From positions 139,101,745 to 139,165,744 of the forward strand of contig JAOWCC010001589.1 of NCBI GenBank assembly GCA_030867875.1: a stretch of DNA of 64,000 nucleotides, read 5' to 3'. The notes under the pieces are model-generated. The model searched no databases and was not told the DNA's origin. It worked only from the letters and a program-made list of their open reading frames with translations. Shown one piece after another: positions 1-10,379 of this stretch. This stretch comes from Actinernus sp. WN-2022 (taxonomy: Eukaryota; Cnidaria; Anthozoa; Actiniaria; Actinernidae). Position 1 is the first letter of the stretch, and each line of letters starts with the position of its first letter. Made by a program: the position numbers and the translations under genes.

Positions 1-700
1 GATTGTTTTTAAGAATGACCATAAGATTAATTACCTCCTACTTGATCGGTAGAGAACGCAGCACTTCCCAGGAACTTACTAATACTTAGCCATGCGACCT
101 GGTAAGAATCATTTGCGTGACACACATGGCGTCATTTAGTAAGGCATCAAAGCGAGGCCAGTTGTTCTTATGTGACTAACTTGTCACAGGAGGAGACAAA
201 TCTACCGTTGATGGCGGGAAATAACGTTAATTTCATGACAAACTAAGTATACGAAAGTGCGATACGACAGAAACAAAGGCATTTCTGACCGACTCCAATT
301 TTTCGATCTTTGGGACAACTGGCTTCCCTCTGATAACATTGTTACGAAAGAGGATTTTGATATAGGGGTTATATCATGGAAACTTCTTTGTTTTTCTTGA
401 TAAAAAGGAGAGAGAGAAAGGGGAGTTCGATTGAGAGAAAGGGCCCTTTTACGCACTGCATCCCCTCTGGGCATCTACAGGGTGGACAATATACGCCTGG
501 TATTTCAAGGTATTTGTCTTTTGAATAGTAAACAAATATTAGATAAGAGAACGATTACTGTTACCAACTCACCTACGGCGGCTGTTGGAGGCGCAGGGGA
601 TGGAGCTGGGGGAAATAAGGGAAGGAAACCAAGTATCAGATGATGTGAAGATACAACGGAACGCTGTGGTAGCCTGTATTATTAATAACTAACTCACTCG
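1..700. other. No recognisable gene or repeat
   Basis: Only short open frames without domain-like composition are present. I see no splice-bounded exon, RNA gene or inverted repeat. It may be intergenic or an intron of the ShKT gene, which continues leftward on the minus strand. Confidence 0.4.
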
Positions 701-702
701 AC

Positions 703-1481
703 TGTTGAATTGAATTGAATTGAAATATTTATTTATCCACGGTAAAATTCATCAGGTTTTAACTTACAATGATATTTAATTAAACTAAATTATTTATAAT
801 TGGTTACAAAGTACAAAGGTAAAACTATAAATTTAGGACCACTTATAAAATCTACATACAAATCTACTTATCAGCTTGTTAATATTAACTATTACATTGT
901 TGTTGTGGTAACTATGATATAAAGAACACTGATGACTATGACTAAAATATATTAACCTAATACAAGACCTGCTTTCTATGAATGCCGTGTCAGTCTGATC
1001 ACAAATTATTAATTAAGATTGGAATTTAGTAGTTGACGAATCTTGCTCAGAGATTCCGCTTGCCTTAAATTACAGGGTAGGCTGTTCCAGAGGACCGCAC
1101 CGCTATAGCTAAAGCTGTTTTTTATGTAACTGGTACGCGGTAAAGGAACGGCTAGTTTGTTTGTGGAGTCTCTTAGAGTATATGTATAGTAACTTCATCG
1201 CGTTTAACAAATTTAGAACGCAAATAATTGGGAGTGAGTCCGTGAAGGGATTTGTAAACCATTACTGCTTTCTGAATTTGACGCTGTGTACTTAGGGTTT
1301 TCCATCCTAGCCGCCGTTGTATTAGACTATCAGCATCAGCGTCATAGCTAGAGAAGGTTAAAACACGGACTGCCCAGTTCTGGAGTTTTTGTAGTTTGTT
1401 TGCCAATGTTTTGCTGCAATTACGCGGCCCCTGTTCTGATATGATAATCGAAGTTTTAAAAATTAGACAAAAAAGTCCCAA
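703..1481 (-). mobile_element. LINE 3' fragment (C-terminus of RT protein plus 3' tail)
   Basis: Read on the minus strand, 1481-1173 encodes the post-RT part of a non-LTR retrotransposon protein: a KLQKLQNWAVRVLTF segment, then QRQIQKAVMVYKSLHGLTPNYL. The frame continues past 1173 with PLPRTSYIKNSFSYSGAVLWNSLP, the usual LINE C-terminal 'LWNSLP' box, down to about 1020. The element ends near 703 in a short ATTCAATTCA-type microsatellite, as in CR1-like 3' ends. It lacks endonuclease and catalytic RT, so it is a dead 5'-truncated copy. The clade (CR1/L2-like) is inferred. Confidence 0.8.
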
Positions 1482-1489
1482 TAGAAACA

Positions 1490-1950
1490 GTTAATGGGTA
1501 ACCACATCAGTGATACCATGCAGCCTTCGTATTTATTTCATAATTTTTCTAAAAACGTTTTCACGTAGATGATAACCAGGCAGAACCCCTAATGGCTCCT
1601 GACATAGGATATACAGTCCGGCAATATAGGACATAAAGACATAGGATCGATGTAAGACAATTGTCAGTAGCTGAAAAACCCTGGGGTTTGGTTCGTTGTA
1701 AAAAAAGATAGACTGATAAATATCAATGGTTCTTATCCAATTATTTCGAATCATACTGTAGTTTATCCGTTTCGCATAGTAGCACTGTTATAACTACAAC
1801 CATAGTACTTCATAGGTACTATATCCGTGACAATCACAAACAACAGTTAAGTACTAGCTCCTAAGACAATAATTAACTGCACGCTACAATAAATGTTGTA
1901 TTATGAAAATGGTCATATGGCTTCTGAATAAAAAAAAACGTAAAGTTATT
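1490..1950. other. Unassigned spacer
   Basis: AT-rich sequence with no supported gene. Small open frames here show no family resemblance. Confidence 0.35.
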
Positions 1951-1952
1951 AA

Positions 1953-2040
1953 TTTATATAGCGCAAATTCTATATGAATATATCCAAATGCGCTTCACAA
2001 GATTATTTTTGTGATACGGACTGCTATTACAGGAATACCC
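1953..2040 (+). repeat. Dispersed repeat with TATATAGCGC/GCGCTT hairpin, copy 1
   Basis: This stretch, starting TTTATATAGCGCAAATTC and holding CCAAATGCGCTTCAC, is nearly identical to 32633-32715. Complementary GCGC-containing segments suggest a small hairpin. A related TATATAGCGCTT...AAGCGCTT segment lies at the 3' end of the LINE at 18.2 kb, so these may be LINE 3' tails. Confidence 0.65.
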
Positions 2041-2074
2041 AACGAACTGTTCTGCAAAATAACTGTTCTTCTGG

Positions 2075-2415
2075 GCCACTCGGCTGGCAAATTCTGCACT
2101 TTGGAATTTCTTGGCTGGCAAATTCTGCAGTCTGATACTAAATAATAATATAACGGAGCGATATTTGTCAGCTGGTAAATTCTGCAGTCCGATATAATTA
2201 CATAATAATAATATAACAGAGCGGATATTTCTCAGCTGGCAAATTCTGCACGTACCTGTTGTTTCACAGGTTTTTAAAATTACCGAATTCTGCAGGTTAG
2301 CTCAGGTTTTTATTCTTAAAATAAAAATATATTTTTGCTGCTGGCAAATTCTGCACTTAAATATTTCAGCTGGGAAATTTAGAAATTCTTCATGAACTTT
2401 AGGCTGGCTGGCGCT
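2075..2415 (+). repeat. Degenerate tandem repeat built on GCTGGCAAATTCTGCA
   Basis: The 16-bp core GCTGGCAAATTCTGCA recurs at least five times with small changes. Intervening units share ATAATAATATAAC(A/G)GAGCG(G)ATATTT. Spacing is irregular (about 30-100 bp), so this is a decayed minisatellite or the inner repeat of a lost element. No coding content. Confidence 0.65.
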
Positions 2416-2921
2416 GCAGAACAGCTGTTCGTCTGCCAGCTGAAAAACAATTCCCTTAAATATATGTTTAAATACATCTGATTTGTTATAAAAACATCAG
2501 AATGTTTGTTTTTATGAAGTTTTACCGTTGGGTGTTCCTGCTATTAGTGTATTAGTAGTTCTGATATAATGCATACATCAGTCAGGATCGGCCACGGATT
2601 TTTGATATACATTGAAATATAGGTACGTATTTAAATTTTGGGATTTTCGGGAATAAAGTATACGGCAGGATTTTGACATATGATTTGAATGTCACAATTT
2701 AGGGTATTTGGGTACTGTGGATAATTTTAAAATGTATTTGGGCATACCCCTACCTCCCTGGTGCATGATGACTAGTGTAAGGGAGGCTTAAAAGCCGGCC
2801 TGCTTCTCATACCGCGATGTGTACACAGACTACGAGCTTTATGGGTGTTTACACAAGGCAGTTAAGCAGGTATGTATAGTATAGAGCTGAATCCAAACGA
2901 GCGCGGGTTCAAACTGTTTAC

Positions 2922-3035
2922 CTGTGCAGAGCCCGCACGTAGCAGGACATGTCTTGTGTATCCAAGCTCGGTAGGAGTCCTTGTTACACAGGTAGGCCCA
3001 CTGATTACAGCCATACGCATCGTCTTTAGTACAGA
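2922..3035 (-). CDS. ShKT domain exon 2 of secreted cysteine-rich protein
   Basis: This 114-nt exon encodes one complete ShK-toxin-like (ShKT) domain: VCTKDDAYGCNQWAYLC followed by a C-x-x-x-C-x-x-C end (CPATCGLC), giving the six cysteines of the fold. It is bounded by an AG acceptor (CTGCAG before TCTGTACT) and a GT donor (ACAG then gtaaac). Both introns are phase 1, so the exon can be added or skipped without changing frame. ShKT domains occur in cnidarian potassium-channel toxins but equally as accessory domains in proteases and other secreted proteins, so toxicity cannot be inferred. It follows the linker exon at 4087-4052. The next exon lies left of the window or was not recognised. Confidence 0.85.
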
Positions 3036-4051
3036 CTGCAGGAAGAACCAAACACAATATTATACTTGATTAAAAAGGTGGACTTGTGGTGAGTATACTG
3101 AATATAGGTACGAAAAGGGCGGCAGTTAGTAAGCTATCGCCTCCGGACAGCTGATTAGTCCTCGCGTGTAAAATACAATGAGGAATATTATTAACCTGGA
3201 CAGACTTCACCGTTTGCAATCTGAAATGTTATTGGTTACCCAAACAATAGCCTACCCCTAAAGTAAACAAACCCTAACCCTAAAACAATAAAATTATTTA
3301 TCAATGAAGTCCAATAGGATGCGACCTTAAAATAGTGAAGTCCAACTGATTGAATTTACCATCGTCAAATTTAAATAGCGATTAACAGAACTTAAAGGGA
3401 CTGTGTCACGGCAATAGAGGTAGAACACAATCATGTCATATGTGTCATGATTAATAGTATGCAAGAAGCTCCCACTGTACAAGAGTCTGTAGAATCCTTC
3501 TCAGTTCCAGTTAGTTCCTCTCTTACATGAGAAACATCATGTTGCTTAGTCGTGTCTGAGATATTACGAGATGGGTTATTAAACCTTCAGTCAACTGCCT
3601 TCGATTTCATATTATTAGATCGTTTATTTCAGTTAATGATCCATTTACTACATGAATTATCAAGCTATTTCAATTCATGTTGTCTGTGAGATAGGGAATA
3701 CGGCATTTTTAAAATGTCGGACGGTTGAACACAGGCTAAAAATGGATAAATAGGTCATATAACTCGTAACCATAATGTCTTTGGAAGTAGATCGAGTCCT
3801 ATAACCGTAGCCTTAATCATTTATTCGCATCATTTGCGTGCACAAATAGGACACTTTCGTTATGGCATCATTTTCAATAGAACTACCAGAATACTTTCAA
3901 ATTCTCTTTCTCATTCAGATTTTAAAACTCCTTTGAGAAGAACAAAAGGATTCGAGCAAAGAGTTCTGGTAGTTGTAGTATGCGACGGCATCATGCAAAT
4001 GTCCTATTGAAAGCCGGTGAACACTATATGTACAGTATAAGTTCAACTAAC
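3036..4051 (-). other. Intron of ShKT gene
   Basis: Lies between the linker exon and ShKT exon 2. It contains a decayed inverted repeat at about 3846-4013, where AATAGGACA...CAACTACCAGAA-like arms face each other. It probably derives from a MITE. Confidence 0.6.
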
Positions 4052-4087
4052 CTCCTGTCTTCTTTGGAGGAGTTGGAATCGCGGGAG
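4052..4087 (-). CDS. 36-nt Pro-rich linker micro-exon of ShKT gene
   Basis: On the minus strand a pyrimidine-rich acceptor (ccttccatcag) precedes 36 nt that end at a gttagt donor. Using the phase-1 frame of the flanking ShKT exons it encodes APAIPTPPKKTGG, with the first and last codons completed by its neighbours. Length and phase (1-1) fit exactly between the two ShKT exons, and Pro/Thr-rich linkers between ShKT domains are common. The evidence is position, splice borders and phase; there is no transcript support. Such an exon is too short for most gene finders. Confidence 0.65.
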
Positions 4088-4817
4088 CTGATGGAAGGAA
4101 AAGTGAATTGTTAAGAGGTACAGAAAAGGGATTACGCGAAAGAAAACAGCATTGAAGAAGAATAAGTAAATCAATACTTAGAATTTAGATTTTTATAGAG
4201 CCTTGCAAGGAGCCCGGTCATTTGAAGGTGAAATCAGTGGAAGGCATTAAAAAGTGTACATAAAATGCCATCAAATTCGTTTAAGGCAAAATATCAAAAT
4301 TCCCTCAAACGCTTTTGCAGACCACGTCAGTTCTAGTATGTTACCGGCATGAAAAGTTTCAGATGGATACGTTAGATAAAACGTAAGTTTGACACTGCGT
4401 CATATGAAACCTAAAATCAAACTTACGACTAAGAAAAAAAATCATAAGAGGCCTCGTTGGCTAGGACCGTAGATGTTTTTACTTTCTACAAAATAATATT
4501 GAAACATTTATTGTATTTGTTACCTTCTATATTTTCTATTCCTGAAATGTACATGTTAAAATAATATATTCTGTAAACAGTGTAAGAAATCAACCTGAAC
4601 CTGAATAAATATATAAATACATAGAAAAAATCCGTTGAAGGCTTTAGGCCCGTAGGTCATTTTACTTTCTACAAACTGTAACATTGTAACTAGGGAAAGA
4701 AGATTATTCGAAGCAGGAGCCCATGTTATGAGATGAAAGTGATTCGATACCTTGCATTGAAATTTATAATATATATACATCAACAATACAATTATAATTC
4801 CTAAAACTGCAATGTTC

Positions 4818-5091
4818 TAATAGTCCAGTTTTGTATTCGAAAATTACCGCTGAATGCAATGAGTACAGACGCATGTACGCAGGGTTAGCCCCATTCTGAA
4901 GTTAAACATTCTTAAATACCATGCAGCGAGAAGGTGGCTATTCAAACACTGTGTATTGTTGTAGTTTCACGCTTTGAACCTTCTCGCTGGTATTTATGAA
5001 TGTTTAGCTTCAGAATGAGGCTAAACCTGCGTTCATGCGTCTGTAGTCACTGCATTCAGTGGTAATTTTCGAATACGAAACTGGACTATTA
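4818..5091. mobile_element. Palindromic MITE-like element inside ShKT intron
   Basis: Two arms of about 120 bp face each other. The left begins TAATAGTCCAGTTTTGTATTCG and the right ends with its reverse complement, with a short loop around 4940-4970. The arms run to TA-rich ends. It lies 30 bp from the ShKT exon 1 donor. No coding capacity. Confidence 0.8.
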
Positions 5092-5121
5092 ATGTATATT
5101 TACTAACGACACAACTGTTAC

Positions 5122-5241
5122 CTGTACAGACACCACACCCAGCACCACATGAGCCTTCCATAAAGGACTTGTACGTAGGATCGGTACACAATTCTGCGTC
5201 AACCCAGCTATCACACCCAAGCACGTCCTTTTTAGCGCACA
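5122..5241 (-). CDS. ShKT domain exon 1 of secreted cysteine-rich protein
   Basis: A 120-nt phase 1-1 exon encoding a full ShKT domain: VCAKKDVLGCDSWVDAELC, then a CGAGCGVC end, with cysteines at domain positions 2, 10, 19, 32, 36 and 39. Acceptor CACTTGCAG and donor ACAG/gtaaca are clear. Spliced to the signal-peptide exon at 6554-6467 it follows an Arg-Ala-Gly junction just after a Lys-Arg pair. The domain is therefore near the mature N-terminus and may be released by dibasic processing. The six-cysteine spacing fits the family. The Lys-Tyr pair used by potassium-channel-blocking ShK peptides is not evident at its usual place, so a structural or accessory role is as likely as a toxin role. 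Confidence 0.88.
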
Positions 5242-5361
5242 CTGCAAGTGGAATAATATGTTGATTAGGTTACCTCTAATAACACATCTGAACCAAAAAT
5301 GTTGAAGCACAAAACGAAGGCGACATCAACAGTCAGAAGAGTATAAAAGACGATGACTGGT

Positions 5362-5961
5362 TGCGGTCGCACTCGGAAGAAACAATGTTATACCGGTATT
5401 TTTCATCTCGGCACTGTTGTTCGAAGCAAGCGGGTCGGCGCTATCCCGGGGTTAAATCGCTAACCCTAGGGTAAACTGAACAGATTACAATTACAGATTT
5501 AGCGCTATCCCGGGGTTAAATCGCTAACTCGAGGGTAAACTGTACAGATTACAATTACAGATTTAACTATCCTAGCTAAAGTTACCATCTCATCTCTTGG
5601 TCAAAGAGTAAGCGCTACCCCGGGGTTAAATCGCTAACCCGAGGGTAAACTGAACAGATTACAATTACGTGCAGATTTAGCGCTGTCCTAATAGGGACCA
5701 AGTTACCCTTGTGTCGAACAACCTAGTCCTGGTGTTCATGCATCTCGCTGTTAACATCATATTATAGTTTGCTGTGACATTACCGTACCATCCTTTTGGA
5801 GGTGGTTTACAACGTGGTATATTTTTTTAAATCGCAGCGTAACGTTAACCGGAGCAACCACACCAACACTAAACTCACTGAAAAATACGGTCGCACACAA
5901 TACAACGGAAACACTAAAAAGTATTGGTGTAAACATCCGGTTTCAGCCGAGTGCGACCGCA
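5362..5961. mobile_element. 600-bp TIR element (TGCGGTCGCACTCGG ends)
   Basis: Perfect 15-bp terminal inverted repeats TGCGGTCGCACTCGG lie at 5362-5376 and, reversed, at 5947-5961. It has no ORF and encloses the GTTGTTCGA element at 5416-5722. No unambiguous target duplication is visible. It lies in the first intron of the ShKT gene. Confidence 0.7.
5416..5722. mobile_element. GTTGTTCGA-ended MITE with internal repeats
   Basis: Ends GTTGTTCGA and TCGAACAAC. The inside holds three copies (near 5438, 5502 and 5612) of a GCGCTATCCCGGGGTTAAAT unit followed by CTAACCCGAGGGTAAACTG. Related partial copies lie at 6113-6205 and 63107-63200. Confidence 0.75.
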
Positions 5962-6112
5962 TTAATACATCATAAAATTTTCACTTGCTTCGGTTGTTTG
6001 AACGGTTACCAATTGATCCTAGAAACGACTAGCTTTTGCAAGGTCAGCTTCGGACTGAGCAGCGTTCAGAACGAGTTTACAGTAGCAAAAACAAAGATTT
6101 TTATCCCCCTGC

Positions 6113-6205
6113 GTCCGGTTGTTCGACGCTAGGGTAAGTCGCTAACCCGAGGTGAAACTGTAGATCCGATCTGAGTGCTATCCTAGGGATAAAGTTCCCC
6201 TGCCG
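6113..6205 (+). repeat. Partial copy of GTTGTTCGA MITE
   Basis: GGTTGTTCGACGCTAGGGTA and CGCTAACCCGAGGTGAAACT match the unit of the element at 5416-5722. Only one unit is kept. Confidence 0.6.
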
Positions 6206-6466
6206 CCATGCGAGAGGAGTCAATGGCGGATCCTTCCTTTTATTTGAGTATCAAGAAACGTTACTTACGCATAACTCTGTATACGATAATTACTGAGTAA
6301 CATCTTACATCTTTACGCCTTACAATCAACTGATAACTGCATTCAGTTTTCCGTAATAACGTACCGCATGTTTGCGTATAACGTAACCGAAACCGCATAT
6401 TTTCGTTTCGCCGTAAAAAATCATAATTTATTTAGATGAGAAAGAACTTGTCCACATGAGACCTAC

Positions 6467-6554
6467 CTGCTCGCTTCTCTTGACGACTATCTTGTAAAGG
6501 ACCAGCGTCCGTCCAGAGGAAGAAGATACCGAGAATCACAAACAGTGTTAGCAT
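6467..6554 (-). CDS. Signal-peptide exon (start codon) of ShKT gene
   Basis: The minus-strand ATG at 6554-6552 opens an 88-nt exon. It encodes a hydrophobic leader, MLTLFVILGIFFLWTDAG, then PLQDSRQEKRA with a Lys-Arg pair. It ends in phase 1 at a consensus gtaggt donor, matching the phase-1 acceptor of the ShKT exon at 5241. Leader length and the small residues after the core (Ala-Gly) suit signal peptidase cleavage, so the product is secreted. The start is chosen because it is the first ATG giving a leader in frame with the donor. No clear TATA box was seen upstream. Confidence 0.8.
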
Positions 6555-6559
6555 TGTTA

Positions 6560-8690
6560 GCACAGTTGTCGCGAGCGGGTCAGGTGAGTTGTAAGAGTCG
6601 TCACTGGAGTGGAGGTCAATGATGTTCTACAGAACTAAGTAGTGCATGTTGGTAAATTGACCTTTTCACAATTAAACTGAGTTTCCTTGTCAATTCTTTA
6701 TTTCCATGTTATGTAGCCGCCCTAGTGGTGGGCTTGTTTAACAAAATATTCCTCAATAATTAGCTTCTTTTGTTCGTCATCTGAATCTCTGCAGATTGGT
6801 ACAAGCCAGCAATTAGAGTTAATTGACCTTATTGACCTAATTGAACTGTTAAATCTAAAGTATTGATGAGGCTTTTATAACGCTTTTCATATATGATGAC
6901 AATCTCCAATTTTACTGAATGGCCCAAGAATTAGTACTTTCATTCGTTTTCAACCATGTTAAATAAATTTTACTTATGAAGAGCATTTAAACATTTTCTT
7001 ATCTGATCGAACGACGGCTTAATGTCTCTAGTCACAGCTGAATCACACTTCTGTATTTACGAAATCCGTCAGACGCTGATTGGTCGAGAGGAGTGGTGAT
7101 TCAGAGTGGAATCATGCACTACAGCAGGCTACGCGCGCTATTTATAACAAGGCAAAATATCAACAAAAGTAATACATCGTCAAATAATTCATCAGACTAT
7201 GCGATGCAAGGAAAATCACATGCCTGACTCGGTAATTCTAGGGAAAATTGCACTCGAAAAACCGATTCATGTCTCATGCGATATCGGTTTTCAGGTGCAA
7301 TTTTCCGTACAATTATCGTGTCAGGCATGTGATTTTCCTATATGATTTATTTTATGTTTTATGAATTAAACTATCTCCAGGTGCCAAAGTCCAATTAAGT
7401 TCGTAAAATTAAGTATTACACATGCAGTTTCCTGATACCCACTGAAATATTCTCAAATATATGCATGACATTGTCGCTTAACCCCTTTTCAGAAGTCACA
7501 CATTTAATGTAGCGAACCGAACTTATGATACCACTGCTCTCCCGAACGGAAGACATAACAAAAATCGTTCGAAAAACAAATCGTTAAAATATCTCGAATT
7601 CCGGGTTGTAGACGATTCAGAATAAGCAGACAGGGAGAAAATCGGGTTTGTTTTCATAATAACTTGGAAATCCGGATTTGGGAGTTATTCTTTCTATATT
7701 CAGTCATACAAGTGACCAAACCCTCCCCGCGCGACTGCTCTTCAAGACTGAAATACCATTATGTATATACGCTGAATGCCACTTAGCCAACGGAATAGAA
7801 CGTTTCAGAAATTAATTAGCTTAACTAGTATGAGGAAGTCAATGATGTTTCAGAATTATATCGAACTAGAATGCACGCTAATAGGAACCGCAATTACACA
7901 ACCAGGATGTCGACGGCTGTGACGACGTAACGAACAGAAAAGTGTTTTCTTCCAAACTTTAATTGGCGTTAACTATTAATGTTCCTTTATTGCCTGTAGG
8001 TGCCTTTCACAACCAGATTTTCGAAAAAAGAATATGGTCAGCATAGATTTCCGTGCGGGGCGAACAAACAACGGTGTGTTTAACTTTCTTACGTTCGTGT
8101 TCTTGTGTCCTTTCCCTACCCTGCGAGCAGAGCATTATTTTCTTTGGTTTTGCAATCTTCCACTGATTATGAGAGTGAAGGGAGAACAGAAAATCAAAGA
8201 AAACAAGGGTCTCCTCGGGGTATCTTTTCCCATGCACCGGTGGTCAACTCCGTCGTCGTCCTAGAGAAACACTCCAACAAGGACACAATAATCTTGACTA
8301 TATGTGTGCTTGTTCGCTTTACGAGGTAACAACGCACTTTCCAGTGTTTTATTTCATGAGCAAATGACAGTCTCTGACTTTCTGGCCTTTGTATCCCATA
8401 ATTTCTTTGTCTGAGATCGATCCCATAATTTCTTTATTTGAGAGTCCGAGGTGAGAGTTAGGTTACAAACAAAGGCATTTTCGGCTATTTCTGATCAACA
8501 TAAGTATAGCCCTTATCCAAGCTCGTATGAATTTAAATGAAGACAACGTTGTGTTGCTGTGTAGCGCTTTGTAACCATTAAAATGGTGACAACTGCTGCC
8601 ACTTTGAAGTTTAGGTTACACAAGTTGAGGTACTTTAATAAGAAAAGGGCTTTAGATAGGAATATTCTTTTCCTGTTAACATGCTTCATA
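6560..8690. other. Region upstream of ShKT gene
   Basis: Probable 5' flank of the minus-strand ShKT gene. It contains a strong palindrome at 7209-7339 and a 30-bp near-direct duplication (TCCCATAATTTCTTTGTCTG) at about 8394-8450. Open frames near 8.0-8.3 kb occur on both strands with no family resemblance and are not called. Confidence 0.4.
7209..7339. repeat. Palindrome with about 55-bp arms
   Basis: AGGAAAATCACATGCCTGAC at the left end is matched by GTCAGGCATGTGATTTTCCT at the right. Pairing continues through AAAATTGCAC/GTGCAATTTT. Probably a short MITE. Confidence 0.75.
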
Positions 8691-8696
8691 TGGGGA

Positions 8697-8925
8697 GCAC
8701 AGGTGGCGCAGTGGTTAAGTGCTTTGCCTCACGTGCCTCTGTGGCCCAGGTTCGAATCCCGGGCGCGGCGCCATATGTGAGTTGAGTTTATTCAGTGGTA
8801 TCTCGCCCTTGCTCCGAGAGTTTTTCTCCGGGTTCTCCGGTTTTCCTCCCTCCTCAAAAACCAACCCCGGTAACGGCTTCCTGTATCTTCGACGTAAAAT
8901 AAACCATTTATTATTATTTATTTAT
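8697..8925 (+). mobile_element. tRNA-derived SINE, copy 1
   Basis: The head carries a pol III A box TGGCGCAGTGG (8704-8714) and a perfect B box GGTTCGAATCC (8749-8759), 34 bp apart. It is followed by a body CATATGTGAGTTGAGTTT...TTGCTCCGAG...TTCTCCGG shared with copies at 22280 and 48702. The 3' end (CTGTATCTTCGACGTAAAAT, then AT-rich) differs from the other copies but reappears reversed at 45.13 kb. No protein is encoded. Confidence 0.9.
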
Positions 8926-8929
8926 TATT

Positions 8930-9775
8930 TATATGGTATATCGAAACCTCTGCCTAGTTCCAAAAGGCATGCAGAGGGATTCTCGCAACATGCATATATC
9001 CCTCGACCTCGACATATTCCCCTCACACTTTACTAGTACAAAATTCTACTTACGTACGGAGGAGTAAATATTAATAATAACATGGAAAAAACAGCATCTG
9101 TCCTGAGTCACACGATCCCTCGATCTCTAGGATTCCCGTCGTCTGTCCTATACACTACACTATAAACTCCATTGGTTAAAAGAACCGAGAGAAAAAAACA
9201 ACGATGAGCCCTATGTACGGTAATTTAATGAAACAATAAACCAGGCAAACAATGCTACCTAATGGTTTTGTATGAAAAGAGATATCGTTATTGCGTGCAA
9301 CGAGAAAACCTCACCATCATTTTATCGGCCTTCCACTCGGAGGTATGGTAATTATTCACCAAGGGTGCCGCCCTCAGTGAATAAATCCTATCCCCCCTCA
9401 CTCCGGTAACTCTTACATACATGTAGCTCCAGATGTTTTGCCAAAGCTTGTATATAAACAGGGTGAATTAAACATCTCTCCATGTTCGATGGATAACTCA
9501 CTTAAACTTAATTATTACTTATCAGATTCCTGATATTACTTCGAAAAGTCTGTATGTCTGAAGTGTCACCAGGCAAGACCTCTTAAATGCGGCATGTTTT
9601 TAGATTGAATTAAGTAGTATTGCCAGTAATTAAGACATTTGAATATGTTTATAATGGTTATTTTTCAAAGAAAGCCAACGTAATTGGTTAACGCTGTGTT
9701 GGTTCTCCTGACCTCTGAATTTGTTTAGTTTTTTTGCAGATTTTACTTTTATCTAGTATGGCCGAAGCCTTCAGG
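8930..9775. other. Unassigned spacer
   Basis: No supported gene or strong repeat structure between the SINE and the palindrome at 9782. Confidence 0.35.
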
Positions 9776-9781
9776 AATTAC

Positions 9782-9918
9782 TGGTTATTTCATAGTTTTC
9801 TATGGAATACCGGCGAATATTTCATGAGAAATTTGTAGTATTTGAGTTGTATACCAAAATAATATGAATTTCGAGCGAAATTTTCGCGAGTATTCCATAG
9901 TAAACCATGAAATAACCA
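9782..9918. repeat. Palindrome TGGTTATTTCATAG
   Basis: Arms TGGTTATTTCATAGTTTTCT and its near reverse complement ending GAAATAACCA, each about 30 bp. It directly abuts the TIR element starting at 9919. Confidence 0.7.
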
Positions 9919-10248
9919 TATTATCCTATAAATAACAATTTACGAAAAGATTTATCACGAAAACAAAGTAACTTACCGGACGATAGACTGCACATTTTCT
10001 CGCCGGAATTGGAAAACACAAATTTCGAGTGGCGGCCGCGCGCGTCTGCAGACTAATTATATATTCAAAATGGTATTTTTTTTATTGGCCGGTAAAGAAA
10101 GGGCGCGAAATTTTCTGCATTTTGATTGGCCTTGATCTAGCCATGAAATACCGCTCTGTATTTCATAGAAAAACCATGAAATACCGCCCTGTATTGCATA
10201 GTAAAGCTGAGCTCTGATTGGCTGAAATAAAATATTTATAGGATAATA
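9919..10248. mobile_element. 330-bp TIR element (TATTATCCTATAAATA ends)
   Basis: Perfect 16-bp inverted ends TATTATCCTATAAATA. Inside, CCATGAAATACCGC is repeated twice near the right end. No coding content supported. Confidence 0.7.
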
Positions 10249-10269
10249 AGTAGTATATCTTTACGTACT

Positions 10270-10371
10270 GTTTAAAACACGAACGGCAGTGTTTTATCAA
10301 GTCTAAAAATTCGAGGGCGAAGCCCGAGAATTTTTAGACTTGATAAAACACGTGCTGTGAGTGTTTTAAAC
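10270..10371. repeat. 102-bp near-perfect hairpin
   Basis: GTTTAAAACAC...GTGTTTTATCAAGTCTAAAA faces its reverse complement around a CGAAGCCCG centre. Likely a small MITE or strong cruciform. Confidence 0.8.
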
Positions 10372-10379
10372 GGCTTCAA

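Noticed and set aside
2922..5241. Calling the ShKT gene a potassium-channel toxin
   Set aside because: ShKT folds also occur in proteases and many non-toxic secreted proteins. The functional Lys-Tyr pair was not evident, and the gene is incomplete in the window.
8007..8329. Overlapping open frames on both strands at 8.0-8.3 kb as genes
   Set aside because: No recognisable domain, no splice support, and frames in several phases overlap, as expected by chance.
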